The notes below the pieces were generated by a model that had not been told where the DNA came from, did not search any database, and was given only the letters and a program-made list of their open reading frames with translations. Source: a virus. From it: DNA of 39,465 nt. Made by a program: the position numbers and the translations under genes. Shown here one piece after another: positions 24,601 to 31,961 of this stretch; the stretch's first letter is position 1, and each line of letters begins with the position of its first letter. Where the stretch lies: IMG/VR virus record IMGVR_UViG_3300041809_000449, positions 1-39,465 of that record; one strand, written 5' to 3'.

Positions 24601-25855
24601 GCCCGTTCGGAACGCCTCGAAGGTGCTTTTCGACAAGGACTTCTCTGACCATCTCAAGACGCAGATGGGAGACAACTTCTACAAGCAGATCACCGAGGGA
24701 CTCCAGGCTATCGCCGGAAACAAGAAGGTGTTCAACGGACTCGACAAGTGGTTCATCAATGTCCGCAACCGGGGGATCGGTGCGGTCCTCGGATTCAACT
24801 TCCCGACCGGGGCTATCAACCGAGTCCTCGTCGAGCGATCCCTGGCCGGCTACGTTCCCGCGGGGGACTGGACCAAGGGACAGGCGTTTGTCGCTATCCA
24901 CCCCAAAAGCACCCATGAGTACCTCATGGCGAACGTTCCCCTCTACCGGCAGATCGCCGAGAGGGGCCTCCTCCCTGAGATGCAGGACGTATCCAGGGGC
25001 ACGGGAAAGGTACTCGACAAGATACAGAAAGCCTCGATGGTCCCCGAGAAGCTCGGATTCACCGGAGCGACCAAGGGAGAGATGTGGTCCGCCATCACGC
25101 AGCTCCGAAGGGAGATGAAGGAAGGCGTCCCGAGCCAGCACGTCAAGCGAGCCCTGGGGCTCACCGAGGACAAGTTTCCTACCATGACTGAAGCGGAGAA
25201 GATCAAGGCCGAGGCGGCCTACGCCGGATACGTGACCAAGCGCACACACGCCAATCCTCGGGAAATGTACCGGCAGAACATGACTCGAGAGGGTATTGTC
25301 GGACTCACCCTCTCCACGCTTATGTCGGAGAAAAACGCCCTACTGAACCTAGGAATCCGCAAGGCGATGGATATTCATACCCCAGGCGGCGGCAGGGCCT
25401 TCGCGAAGTACCTCGCCGTAGGAGTGTTCGGCGAGGCCCTGGCTATCGCGGGGATTCGCGGTCTGGCCAATGACATTGGCCAAAAGATCACGGGGAAGAA
25501 AAACAAGACCCCGATAGGAGAGAGGGTTGGCGAGGAGCTCTCCCAGAATACGCTTGGGCTTATCCCCGGCGTAGCTCAGGCGGTCTACCCACTCGAGCGG
25601 GCCATGTCGGGAACTAGCCTTCCCGTCCAGACGAGCCCCGATCTCGTGTCCCAGTTCGGCGACGATATTATCGCCACGGCCCAGCACGTCCACCTGGCGA
25701 TGAACACCAAGAATCCCCGGACGGCGAACAAGCAGTGGGGGGACGCCTTCGACTCGTTCATGTCCTGGGCGTTGCCGCTCACGATGAAGATTCCCTACAA
25801 GCACGGAATCGGTGATATAGTAGGGGCGGCGAAGAATATGGGGGACAATCCGTGA
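21602..25855 (+). CDS. Large internal virion (ejection) protein, 1417 aa
   Basis: GTG start in GTGA overlap. Size, position and composition fit the T7 gp16-like ejection protein. Hydrophobic helices near residues 165-290, a long helical centre, and a Leu/Ala-rich membrane-like segment near 1270 (YLAVGVFGEALAIAGIRGLA). I do not see a transglycosylase motif. Residues 385-690 (about 22750-23680) are AT-richer and low in complexity, and include the parS-like site. In T7 this protein leads DNA entry into the cytoplasm. Confidence 0.8.
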   Translation: MSDTAWFETAKPLGSQSAAAPSEFDSWMTSSTTVKPPQATDEDKAQALALTKRLSKNPDEVDKKLSLAKNAAPILGISAPFVYDNANVVAKRLYGPFENPGSASSKLENTVKAMPLNTKIATLQYQQLREGETPDRAQQIKDLQAQLPKDQVGGMPRFVIDAASSLGIQLGAGAVGSVTGMQAFGQGLLSKMWYVKLIPGASKALEEGAKKSLALSDEAVDTAMGSLIGGFYGELRDSGVGVKAARAASGVMLAAQTVLSALSAGKIPGVKQATEALAEASLKAVASGELARSIVIQAGKGYLEQGAIAALNNATGVLLPQFAKSLSNKVDGTDLTWDQANVIWNQFATGTLEQALAMGTVHAIGATVQGTRYAMEASKIAGEIDKTVEPSPTEAGGVKVASKGVDLGKLPNPEAERAVPFPPAEAAAAEAKAEAARTKIAKDEIAKTPISQLDVPRGTMKPTGAELASIENAPFERTSSERINDLATLEKNKVITEPQQAELDKLRSEQPAAMVSAKPPSTTERVESDPRMIKANQKVASLQDALDSARKEGKLSGVQDLAMEDALKSARQEARMTQDMLHKETTEKVKQGLVNERERVAAVAQSNQYVNNLKSLDLSHIGDEYKAPIKGILDQINLNKPTNKTLANLFDVQQQINSGVAPTSLPENYVNRLGELAKKPFRDLTLEEQKVVHDTIMAYHKAGVDSRTLLERGQAVDKQEALKALKWENIEAHPKETPKPGEFVKANTGLGSKIKSAIDHAKNSVSQYQTLVASAFGGEDSRGYQILGKAIDDGDDMRVAKSYEYSDPVVNWFKDNKLDMGAWLNETKDVDIEGFKGKLQRGQEIALAGIAAQEEGRASLLESGFSLQGDSVLGRKYKLTEASLDKLLSDMDPKEKELLGKIFDMGKRAGKDMKDTFRRMYGYDMDTLDNYYPLHRAEHKLPTEEEILHQRNSSSFTRAGVDKSHTISRVGSHNAVWLRNAGDDIMEMADSASTFVGLGEPVRNASKVLFDKDFSDHLKTQMGDNFYKQITEGLQAIAGNKKVFNGLDKWFINVRNRGIGAVLGFNFPTGAINRVLVERSLAGYVPAGDWTKGQAFVAIHPKSTHEYLMANVPLYRQIAERGLLPEMQDVSRGTGKVLDKIQKASMVPEKLGFTGATKGEMWSAITQLRREMKEGVPSQHVKRALGLTEDKFPTMTEAEKIKAEAAYAGYVTKRTHANPREMYRQNMTREGIVGLTLSTLMSEKNALLNLGIRKAMDIHTPGGGRAFAKYLAVGVFGEALAIAGIRGLANDIGQKITGKKNKTPIGERVGEELSQNTLGLIPGVAQAVYPLERAMSGTSLPVQTSPDLVSQFGDDIIATAQHVHLAMNTKNPRTANKQWGDAFDSFMSWALPLTMKIPYKHGIGDIVGAAKNMGDNP
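22963..22978. promoter_or_regulatory. Perfect parS-type palindrome
   Basis: TGTTCCACGTGGAACA fits the chromosomal ParB site consensus TGTTNCACGTGNAACA at every position and is fully palindromic. It lies within the coding sequence of the large ejection protein (residues about 454-459, reading DVPRGT). I found no second copy and no ParA/ParB gene here, so any binding would be by host ParB. Confidence 0.75.
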
Positions 25856-27468
25856 GCGCGACCCAGATAATCGAAGGCCCGGTTACTATCCGGGGCGATC
25901 TCAACGTCACGGGGCGTCTCAATAAGGGCCTCGATACCGTCCAGGCGAATAACGGCAAAGCTCTCCAGGTAATCCAGGGCGTGGTCCAGCCCATAGCTAC
26001 CCAGCCCAATACTGTACCTCAATCGGGCGACGTTCGCATGTACGGGCAGAACGCCACGATCAACGACAATGTAGTTCCGGGAGGAACCGATGGGTATTTC
26101 CAGATCGACGAGTATATCAACGGCTCATGGCAGCATCTTTTCGAGATTCAGCCTAGCACTACTGGCAATGCTAATGTTCTCGACCTGTTCATCTCCGGTC
26201 GAGTCTTTGCGAGGGACTCCCTCCTCTCCGCGCCGGGACGGTTTTTTTTTAAGGCAACGAGCACACCATTTGGTGTAAATGCGATATTCGCTATCGCCTA
26301 CGGTAATGGCGTATTTGTAGCGGTAACAGGTGACGGTACCATAGCTCGTTCAACCGATGGAGGCGTGACGTGGGGAAGTCTCATCGCGAATCCATTTGGT
26401 GTAAGTGCGATATACGCTATCGCCTACGGGAATGGCGTATTTGTAGCGGCAACAACTGACGATAAAATAGCTCGTTCAACCGATGGAGGCGTGACGTGGG
26501 GAAGTCTCATCGCGAATCCATTTGGTGGAAGCCCCGTTGTCGCTATCGCCTACGGTAATGGGGTATTTGTAGCGGAAACAAGTGACAGTAAAATAGCTCG
26601 TTCAACCGATGGAGGCGTGACGTGGGGAAGTCTCATCGCGAATCCATTTGGTGGAAGCCCCTTTGTCGCTATCGCCTACGGTAATGGGGTATTTGTAGCA
26701 ACAACAACTGACGGTAAAATAGCTCGTTCAACCGATGGAGGCGTGACGTGGGGAAGTCTCATCGCGAATCCATTTGGTGGAAGTACGATATACGCTATCG
26801 CCTACGGGAATGGCGTATTTGTAGCGACAACAACTGACGGTAAAATAGCTCGTTCAACCGATGGAGGCGTGACGTGGGGAAGTCTCATCGCGAATCCATT
26901 TGGTGGAAGCCCCGTTATCGCTATCGCCTACGGTAATGGGGTATTTGTAGCGGGAACAAGTGACAGTAAAATAGCTCGTTCCCTCGACGTAGGCTTAACC
27001 TGGGGCATTAAGTACGGGGATAGTTCCATTGCTATTGTTTTGTCCACTCGGATTAATTGTATCGCTACTGATGGTAACGGTCGTTTCGTTATTGGCGGTC
27101 ACGATTCCTCAAACATTCCTATCGCCTACTCCGACTACGTAGAAGCCGGTGCCGGTATCGTCGAGTCCGGCTCCAACTCCAACGGATCGTATGTGCAGTT
27201 CGCGGATGGGACGATGGTATGTTATTTCGATAGCGCCACCGGTGGGACTCTTACTCCTAACGTTTCGGAAGTAATCGCATGGAATCTTCCTTCTAGTTTC
27301 TCGTCAGCAGTATACTTCGCTGCAGGTGGAAGTGACGCACTCAACAATTTCGGATTCGCCGGAAAAATGTATGATTCCTTTATTTCTACAGCTTCTATTT
27401 GCTATTTCCGAGTTAACAGACAGACCGCAGCTAACGTGTCCCTCATAGCTATGGGGAAATGGAAATGA
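25852..27468 (+). CDS. Tail fibre/receptor-binding protein with Asp-box repeats
   Basis: 538 residues; GTG start in GTGA overlap. Residues 1-145 are a virion-attachment region (GPVTIRGDLNVTGRLNKG). Residues 147-398 are six 42-residue units, each with an Asp-box STDGGVTW and AIAYGNGVFVA, which predicts a beta-propeller of the sialidase/Asp-box kind. The C-terminal 140 residues (YVQFADGTMVCYFD) are like tips of other phage fibres. It probably binds a surface glycan; catalytic residues are not evident. Confidence 0.85.
   Translation: MSATQIIEGPVTIRGDLNVTGRLNKGLDTVQANNGKALQVIQGVVQPIATQPNTVPQSGDVRMYGQNATINDNVVPGGTDGYFQIDEYINGSWQHLFEIQPSTTGNANVLDLFISGRVFARDSLLSAPGRFFFKATSTPFGVNAIFAIAYGNGVFVAVTGDGTIARSTDGGVTWGSLIANPFGVSAIYAIAYGNGVFVAATTDDKIARSTDGGVTWGSLIANPFGGSPVVAIAYGNGVFVAETSDSKIARSTDGGVTWGSLIANPFGGSPFVAIAYGNGVFVATTTDGKIARSTDGGVTWGSLIANPFGGSTIYAIAYGNGVFVATTTDGKIARSTDGGVTWGSLIANPFGGSPVIAIAYGNGVFVAGTSDSKIARSLDVGLTWGIKYGDSSIAIVLSTRINCIATDGNGRFVIGGHDSSNIPIAYSDYVEAGAGIVESGSNSNGSYVQFADGTMVCYFDSATGGTLTPNVSEVIAWNLPSSFSSAVYFAAGGSDALNNFGFAGKMYDSFISTASICYFRVNRQTAANVSLIAMGKWK
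26290..27045 (+). repeat. Six 126-bp tandem repeats in the fibre gene
   Basis: Units begin at 26290, 26416, 26542, 26668, 26794 and 26920. Units 1-5 are almost identical over the Asp-box half and vary at a few codons (ATGACGG/GTGACAG region and the NPFG-x-S region); the sixth diverges in its second half. In-frame, so unit number can change without breaking the gene. Confidence 0.92.
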
Positions 27469-27728
27469 AAATCCGCTGGTCCCCCTGCCAATCAAGCACG
27501 CTCGGCGAAACGATAGTGAAGTACGTCGATGAGAACACGATCAACATCGACGGCGAGGACTACTCCTTTGACCCGTCTCATGTCTCATGGCCGACGATAG
27601 CTCAGGATACGAACGGCGTGATTCTATCAGCGTATCGGGACACGGAGCTTCACTTGACCGTGCGCCGGTTCTACCAGTCGAATTGTAGCGCGTGGGACAC
27701 TGGCAAGGAGGCCCCCTTTGGTCCTTAG
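27465..27728 (+). CDS. Small conserved phage protein after fibre, 87 aa
   Basis: ATG at 27465 in ATGA overlap with the fibre stop. The pattern (INIDGEDYSFDPSHV, then LHLTVRRFY) matches a small family common beside fibre genes in phages, in which the text reads T-I-D-G-x-x-Y-D-F-S-x-L. Proposed to belong to the tail tip or fibre assembly; not proven. Confidence 0.7.
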   Translation: MKIRWSPCQSSTLGETIVKYVDENTINIDGEDYSFDPSHVSWPTIAQDTNGVILSAYRDTELHLTVRRFYQSNCSAWDTGKEAPFGP

Positions 27729-27933
27729 CGGATTAACCCAGGACGAAGTCGATGCCCAGGCTCTAAAGGCGAAAGGTGATTCTGTGGTTGCAATTAGGCA
27801 AGGGTGGTTTCATAATGTGGGCGACCCTTTGTACTTCAAAGAGCAGCGGGGGGAGGTCCCAGTGGGCAGTTGGAAGCAAGCAGTGGCCGACATGAAGGCG
27901 GCGAATCCGTATCCCGAGGGATACGCCAAGTGA
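27718..27933 (+). CDS. Small unknown protein, 71 aa
   Basis: TTG start at 27718 supported by AAGGAGG 8 bases upstream. Companion of the previous gene in many phages. Contains W and Y-rich core (GWFHNVGDPLYFKEQ). No function known. Confidence 0.65.
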   Translation: MVLSGLTQDEVDAQALKAKGDSVVAIRQGWFHNVGDPLYFKEQRGEVPVGSWKQAVADMKAANPYPEGYAK

Positions 27934-28214
27934 GCGAGGACCGGGACGTACTCCTCGCCCGCATCGATGAGCGAGTCGAGATGATTCTGAAGGCCCTGCC
28001 GACCTACGCGACCTGCGAGCGCGTGGATGCCGTCATGGACAAGGCCCAGCACGCCTACGCGAAGGCGGCCTCAGTCCACGACGAAATCTCCAAGCACATG
28101 GACAACCACCAGTCGATGAGCGTCAACAGAAACCTTGTCATTGGTTCGTATCTTGGAGGGCTCGGCGCAATAGTGGCCGCCCTCTATGCTATTTTCTCAA
28201 GGAAGGGACCATGA
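27930..28214 (+). CDS. Small C-terminal-anchored membrane protein, holin-associated (XhlA-like)
   Basis: GTG start in GTGA overlap; 94 residues. A helical region with RIDERVEMILK, as in XhlA-type proteins, is followed by one transmembrane segment near the C-terminus (VIGSYLGGLGAIVAALYAIF) and a basic end. With the lysis genes just downstream it is likely part of the lysis cassette. Confidence 0.6.
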   Translation: MSEDRDVLLARIDERVEMILKALPTYATCERVDAVMDKAQHAYAKAASVHDEISKHMDNHQSMSVNRNLVIGSYLGGLGAIVAALYAIFSRKGP

Positions 28215-28633
28215 GCATATTCGAGAATGACGGCAAGCTCGATCCTGATGCGGCTCAAGTAGCCTGCTACTGCCTTTCGATCGCCCACTTCAACCCGGAT
28301 ATCAGCGATGCTTCCTTCAACTGCGTGTGGGAGGTCGCGAAGGCCCGCGGAATACTCGACAAGGATCTCGTTCTCGTTGATCCCCAAGGGTTCGTGAATC
28401 TGCTCGGCTATTCTTTGAAATTCAGGGACGGGCATTTCCCCGCCGATACTCCCCTTGATCCTCCGAATCAGCATATAATCGGCAAATGGGTCTTGGGACC
28501 GGAAACCCATTTCGTCGTGATGGATGGCGCTGGAACCGATAAGGAGAACGTGACCTACGATCCCATCGAGGGAGGGTCATTGACGGTAGCGCAGGGCCAC
28601 TTCGACTCGTACAGGATCTTCGACAAGGTATAA
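28211..28633 (+). CDS. Candidate lysis peptidase, DUF261/C39-like
   Basis: 140 residues, ATGA-coupled. A papain-like triad can be proposed: Gln16 and Cys19 in QVACYC, His100 in THFVVMDG, Asp117 in TYDPIEGGS. The H-F-V-V and Y-D-P-x-x-G-G-S blocks resemble peptidase C39-like and DUF261 proteins, the latter known from Borrelia and phages. It stands where an endolysin is expected and no muramidase or amidase is present elsewhere. Activity is an inference. Confidence 0.55.
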   Translation: MSIFENDGKLDPDAAQVACYCLSIAHFNPDISDASFNCVWEVAKARGILDKDLVLVDPQGFVNLLGYSLKFRDGHFPADTPLDPPNQHIIGKWVLGPETHFVVMDGAGTDKENVTYDPIEGGSLTVAQGHFDSYRIFDKV

Positions 28634-28743
28634 GGGCTCCTTCTACAGAGGGCCTTTGTATACGGCTTCGCGTGCTTGGCGGTCCGCGATTTCATCACTT
28701 GGCTAGAGCCCCGGCCTCGTAAACCCGGGAAAGGAAAATCAAG

Positions 28744-28788
28744 ATGGCCATGAACAGGCGCAAGCGCGTGCACAAGAAGTACCGTTAG
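28744..28788 (+). CDS. Possible 14-residue basic peptide
   Basis: ATG with AAAGGAAA upstream encodes MAMNRRKRVHKKYR. The stop codon lies in the loop of a perfect hairpin (28774-28796), so the 3' coding part is also structure. Too short for confidence. Confidence 0.3.
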   Translation: MAMNRRKRVHKKYR

Positions 28789-28796
28789 TACTTCTT
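28774..28796 (+). terminator. Perfect 9-bp hairpin at the small ORF end
   Basis: AAGAAGTAC-CGTTA-GTACTTCTT. No long T run follows, so termination would be weak; RNA stability or translation control is also possible. Confidence 0.4.
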
Positions 28797-28807
28797 GCCT
28801 AGCGGCA

Positions 28808-28842
28808 CTAGAGGGCCTCGGGGCGCCCTCGGCCCCTTCTAG
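28808..28842 (+). other. Strong GC-rich hairpin before the holin gene
   Basis: CTAGA/TCTAG and GGGCC/GGCCC arms enclose GGGGCGCCC. It lies in the gene-free part of 28634-28885, which otherwise holds only the small peptide. It may set the level or timing of the holin message. Confidence 0.5.
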
Positions 28843-28885
28843 CCAAGGAGGCTGAGATCCCGAGGCCCTTGTATTTGGAGGAGGG

Positions 28886-29101
28886 ATGAGGAAGCGGAAA
28901 TGGAAATCGGCGACCTTCTGGATAACGCTGTGGTCTATGGCCGTAGTGAGCTACATCGTCGTGTGCACCCCTGCCGGTTCTGTGACGATGCAATCGGTCG
29001 CGGCGTTGTGCGGAGCCATCATCCTCGCCTACGTGGGGGGGAACAAGGCAATCGACTTCCGGCACGGGCCGGAACAGGAACATGAGAGGGAGGGACAATG
29101 A
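28886..29101 (+). CDS. Holin-like membrane protein, 71 aa
   Basis: ATG with GGAGGAGGG upstream. Short basic N-terminus (MRKRKWKS), two transmembrane segments (FWITLWSMAVVSYIVV and VAALCGAIILAYVGG) and a charged C-terminus, the topology of a class II holin. It is followed by spanin-like genes. Start overlap ATGA with the next gene. Confidence 0.7.
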   Translation: MRKRKWKSATFWITLWSMAVVSYIVVCTPAGSVTMQSVAALCGAIILAYVGGNKAIDFRHGPEQEHEREGQ

Positions 29102-29607
29102 AATGCCGAACTGGAAATGGATCGTGGGCGCCGTGCTTCTGGCTGGCGTTCTTTCTGTTGGCGGGTTTCTGCTCGGCCGGAGCGCAGGTTCAGCCGACCT
29201 CCGATCAGCCCTCGCCAGGTACGAATCTCTCCGCGCAGCCGATGATGCCCTCCTGGGACGACTTGGAAGCAGCCTCGGCGGAGCTCTCGAGCAAAGCAAG
29301 CGACTTGGTGCCGCAGGTAGTGGACTTGAACAGTCAGCTCGGGAAGTTGCAGTCCTCGCTCTTGGACTGCACGACGCTATTGGCGCAATCGCTAAGTATG
29401 AGAAAGCAAGAGGCTCTGGCGGCCCAGGGCGCGGTGAAGTCAGCCCTCAACCGTAGCCTCTGGTGGCAGCGGTCGGCCCTCGTCGTGGGCGGAGCCTTCG
29501 CGGGATACCTCGCGTACAAATGGCCCGGAAGCGGGTACGGCGCCGCGGCTGGTGCAGCCATCGACGCCGTACTGGAAATCTCGGGAGCGATCAGGATTAA
29601 GCTATAG
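29098..29607 (+). CDS. Secreted/membrane lysis protein, possible outer spanin
   Basis: 169 residues, ATGA-coupled to the holin. N-terminal signal sequence (CFWLAFFLLAGFCSAGAQ) with a Cys at 25 in a near-lipobox, an amphipathic helix in the middle, and a Gly/Ala-rich hydrophobic stretch near the end (ALVVGGAFAGYLAYKW). Its stop CTATAG is shared with the stop of the convergent gene. Confidence 0.6.
   Translation: MKCRTGNGSWAPCFWLAFFLLAGFCSAGAQVQPTSDQPSPGTNLSAQPMMPSWDDLEAASAELSSKASDLVPQVVDLNSQLGKLQSSLLDCTTLLAQSLSMRKQEALAAQGAVKSALNRSLWWQRSALVVGGAFAGYLAYKWPGSGYGAAAGAAIDAVLEISGAIRIKL
29103..29456 (+). CDS. Nested frame: possible inner spanin
   Basis: 117 residues from ATG 29103, wholly inside the previous gene in another frame. 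N-terminal anchor (WIVGAVLLAGVLSVGGFLLG) then a helix with SALARYESLRAADDALLGRL, as in Rz-type inner spanins. Nested spanin pairs are well known, but it has no clear ribosome site of its own. Confidence 0.4.
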   Translation: MPNWKWIVGAVLLAGVLSVGGFLLGRSAGSADLRSALARYESLRAADDALLGRLGSSLGGALEQSKRLGAAGSGLEQSAREVAVLALGLHDAIGAIAKYEKARGSGGPGRGEVSPQP

Positions 29608-30648
29608 CCCGCCCCCCGTCGGATACGGCGCCGTCCAGAAGTCCGCCTTGATGAGCGTCTGCTGGAGCAGGGCCTTGGCCGTTTCCACGTCCGCCTCTTC
29701 CTGTTCGCGCCAGCGGAAATGGCCTATCCCGAACTCGTCCGTCTCGGCGAACATCCCGTAGGCCAGCATCGAGCGGTCGATGGCCTCGATCTGGTCCGGC
29801 CCCGGCCCGTGGATGTCCACCACCTTCAGGATGTCCCCGGGCTGGATGAAGGGGATCTCCGTGCAGGCTCCCTTGTCGCCGACCTGGACCAGGGGGAGCT
29901 TGTACATCTTCCAGAGGCCCAAAAGCAGGTTGGCGTAGAAGAGCGTCTCCTGTGAGGCCGAGGTCTTGCCGGGCGAGGTCTCGCAGTACTGGAGGGGCTT
30001 CGGGTCGAAGATGTACGGGCCGCGCCTGCGATAGTCCTGGGCGCGCGTCCTGCCTTCCGGGAAGCAGTAGTCCACTCCGGCGAGGATGATCGGCCCGAGT
30101 CCCATCCACCGCGCCACGAGACATTGGAGATTATTGACCGAACCGCAGACGGGGAAGCCGACCTTGATCCACGGGTACACGTCCCGGAAGTGGCTGCCGT
30201 CCGCCTCCTTGAGCTCGAAGTACCGCTTGGAGCCGGTCCAGGCATCGAGCGTCTTCGGGCTGATGTAGGGATGAGTGAGGAGGGTCATGCCGTAACAGTC
30301 GCGGTCGGGCCGGATCTGCTCCTCGCCCACGTTGTCCGCAGAGTCTACGGCGACGACGTACTGGGGCGTTATCTCCCATTTCTCCAGTATGTCCAACTGG
30401 GACGGGGAGGCGAAGACGACGCCCTTGAAGCGGTTCACGAAGGGGAGGATGTCGTCCAGGCTCGGGCCTGAGCCAAGGATAAGGGCGGGCACGCTGCCGG
30501 GCTCGAAGCGGGCGAGGGTGTCGATGGAACAGTCGGCCGCCTGGAATTCGGCCTTGATGCGCTGGTAGTTCTCGGCGGCGTTGCGCGCGTACTGGCGCGA
30601 GTGCTCCTTGCCGATCTTCGTGTTGAATTCGCTGAACTGTAGACTCAT
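29602..30648 (-). CDS. Maf/DUF115 (MptE-like) family protein
   Basis: 348 residues. LILGSGPSLDD at 57-66 and VVAVDSAD near 100, then GSVNNLQCLVARWMGL and LAGVDYCFPEG are the signature blocks of the DUF115 Rossmann-like domain, found in archaeal MptE pterin kinases and in Maf proteins that put nonulosonic acid on flagellin. Last gene of the leftward operon, with AAGGAGAG before the ATG. In phages its job is unknown; altering a host surface glycan or nucleotide-type substrate is possible. Confidence 0.8.
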   Translation of the reverse strand: MSLQFSEFNTKIGKEHSRQYARNAAENYQRIKAEFQAADCSIDTLARFEPGSVPALILGSGPSLDDILPFVNRFKGVVFASPSQLDILEKWEITPQYVVAVDSADNVGEEQIRPDRDCYGMTLLTHPYISPKTLDAWTGSKRYFELKEADGSHFRDVYPWIKVGFPVCGSVNNLQCLVARWMGLGPIILAGVDYCFPEGRTRAQDYRRRGPYIFDPKPLQYCETSPGKTSASQETLFYANLLLGLWKMYKLPLVQVGDKGACTEIPFIQPGDILKVVDIHGPGPDQIEAIDRSMLAYGMFAETDEFGIGHFRWREQEEADVETAKALLQQTLIKADFWTAPYPTGGGL

Positions 30649-30657
30649 GTTCTCTCC

Positions 30658-31941
30658 TTAGTCCTTGTAGGGAAACCGCGGCGCTTCCCTGTCGCCTATC
30701 CGGAATTTCATCCTCGACCTGTCGAACTCGAGGTCGATATCTCCAGTCTCTCCATTGCGTGCCTTGGCCACGATCAGCTTGACGGGCTGGCTCTGGTCGT
30801 TGGACTTCTCCTCCCGGTGAAGGAACAGGATCAGGTCGGCGTCCTGCTCGAGACTGCCGGATTCCCGGAGATCCGCGAGGCCCGGCCGTTTCCCGTCTGA
30901 CTGCCTTCCGAGCTGAGAGAGGGCGAGGACGGGGATGTTCAGCTCCCGGGCAAGGCTCTTGATCCGCTGGCTGATGGCCGAGAATACCTCCCACCTGGGC
31001 GCCTCGCCCTGCCCCGCGGTGATGAGCCCGATGTAATCGATGATGAGCATGTCTATCTTCTCCCTGGACCGCAAAATACGGCTCTCCGCGATCAGGTCGT
31101 TGATAGCCATGTTGGGCACGTCGCCGAAGAATATCTTCATGGTGGTCAGTATCCCCGCCCCGTTGATCAGGTCGGTCAGGGCCTTCGGCCCGATCATGCC
31201 CGTCCTGATGGCCTGCATCGAGACGCCCGAGGCCGCGGCCAGCATCCGCTTCAAGAGGGCCGTGTCCTTCATCTCCAGCGACATGAAGCCGATCTTCCTC
31301 CCCTTGAGCGCCGCGTTCATCGCAAGGGTGAGGGCCAGGGCCGTCTTGCCGATGGACGGGCGGGCTCCGAGCAGGATGTAGTCCCCGTTCTGGAACCCGT
31401 CCGTCATGCGATCGAGGGGCTCGAGGCCCGAGGGCACGCCCGAGTACTCCTCCGTGCAGGACTTCCTGACCTTGATCTCCTCGATCGCCGCCGTCGCCAC
31501 CTCCAAAAGCGGGCGGTATGACACGTCGCGGCATTCTGTCAATGCGAGGATCTGGCGGGTCGCCTCCTCCACGACCTCCTCGGCTGGCTTCAGGTCGCTT
31601 TGGAGCTCGGAAATTTCCCGTATTGTCCGGGCCACGCCACGGGCTTGTACGCAGTCGCGCAGGCGCTTGACGAGTCCTTTAATGTCCCCCACGAGGAAGT
31701 TCGTGCAGGACGCAATTTGTACGGTGTAGACGGGACATGCCTGGGCCACGGAGATGATGTCTGCGGTCGATCCCCGGTTCTTGATGGCCTGGATGGCGTC
31801 GAAGATGACTCGGTGAAACTCCTCGTAGAACAGGTCGCGGGTGATCCTGTGCCTGTCCAGGACCTCGTTGTGCTGGAGAATGGCCCCGATGAGGTACATC
31901 TCGTCCTCGGCGTTGTTGAAGTAGGTTGCCTGGGTAGTCAT
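30658..31941 (-). CDS. dnaB: Replicative DNA helicase, DnaB type
   Basis: 427 residues. N-terminal primase-interaction domain (DEMYLIGAILQHNEVLD, then EFHRVIFDAI), linker, RecA-like motor with Walker A GARPSIGKT (192-200), Walker B MLIIDYIGLI (298-307), LALSQLGRQ and the LRESGSLEQDADLILFLHR signature near 358-377. Slightly short for the family. It unwinds DNA at forks as a hexamer and needs host primase and polymerase, since none are encoded. Confidence 0.93.
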   Translation of the reverse strand: MTTQATYFNNAEDEMYLIGAILQHNEVLDRHRITRDLFYEEFHRVIFDAIQAIKNRGSTADIISVAQACPVYTVQIASCTNFLVGDIKGLVKRLRDCVQARGVARTIREISELQSDLKPAEEVVEEATRQILALTECRDVSYRPLLEVATAAIEEIKVRKSCTEEYSGVPSGLEPLDRMTDGFQNGDYILLGARPSIGKTALALTLAMNAALKGRKIGFMSLEMKDTALLKRMLAAASGVSMQAIRTGMIGPKALTDLINGAGILTTMKIFFGDVPNMAINDLIAESRILRSREKIDMLIIDYIGLITAGQGEAPRWEVFSAISQRIKSLARELNIPVLALSQLGRQSDGKRPGLADLRESGSLEQDADLILFLHREEKSNDQSQPVKLIVAKARNGETGDIDLEFDRSRMKFRIGDREAPRFPYKD

Positions 31942-31961
31942 AGCGGGCGCGCTCCTCGGGC

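Noticed and set aside
25852-27468. Diversity-generating retroelement acting on the fibre
   Set aside because: No reverse transcriptase gene and no template repeat pair with adenine-biased differences is visible.
28677-28743. tRNA-like stretch with TGGCTAGAGC and a CTCGTAA loop
   Set aside because: The anticodon stem has a 10-base loop, the D stem does not pair and there is no T-arm.
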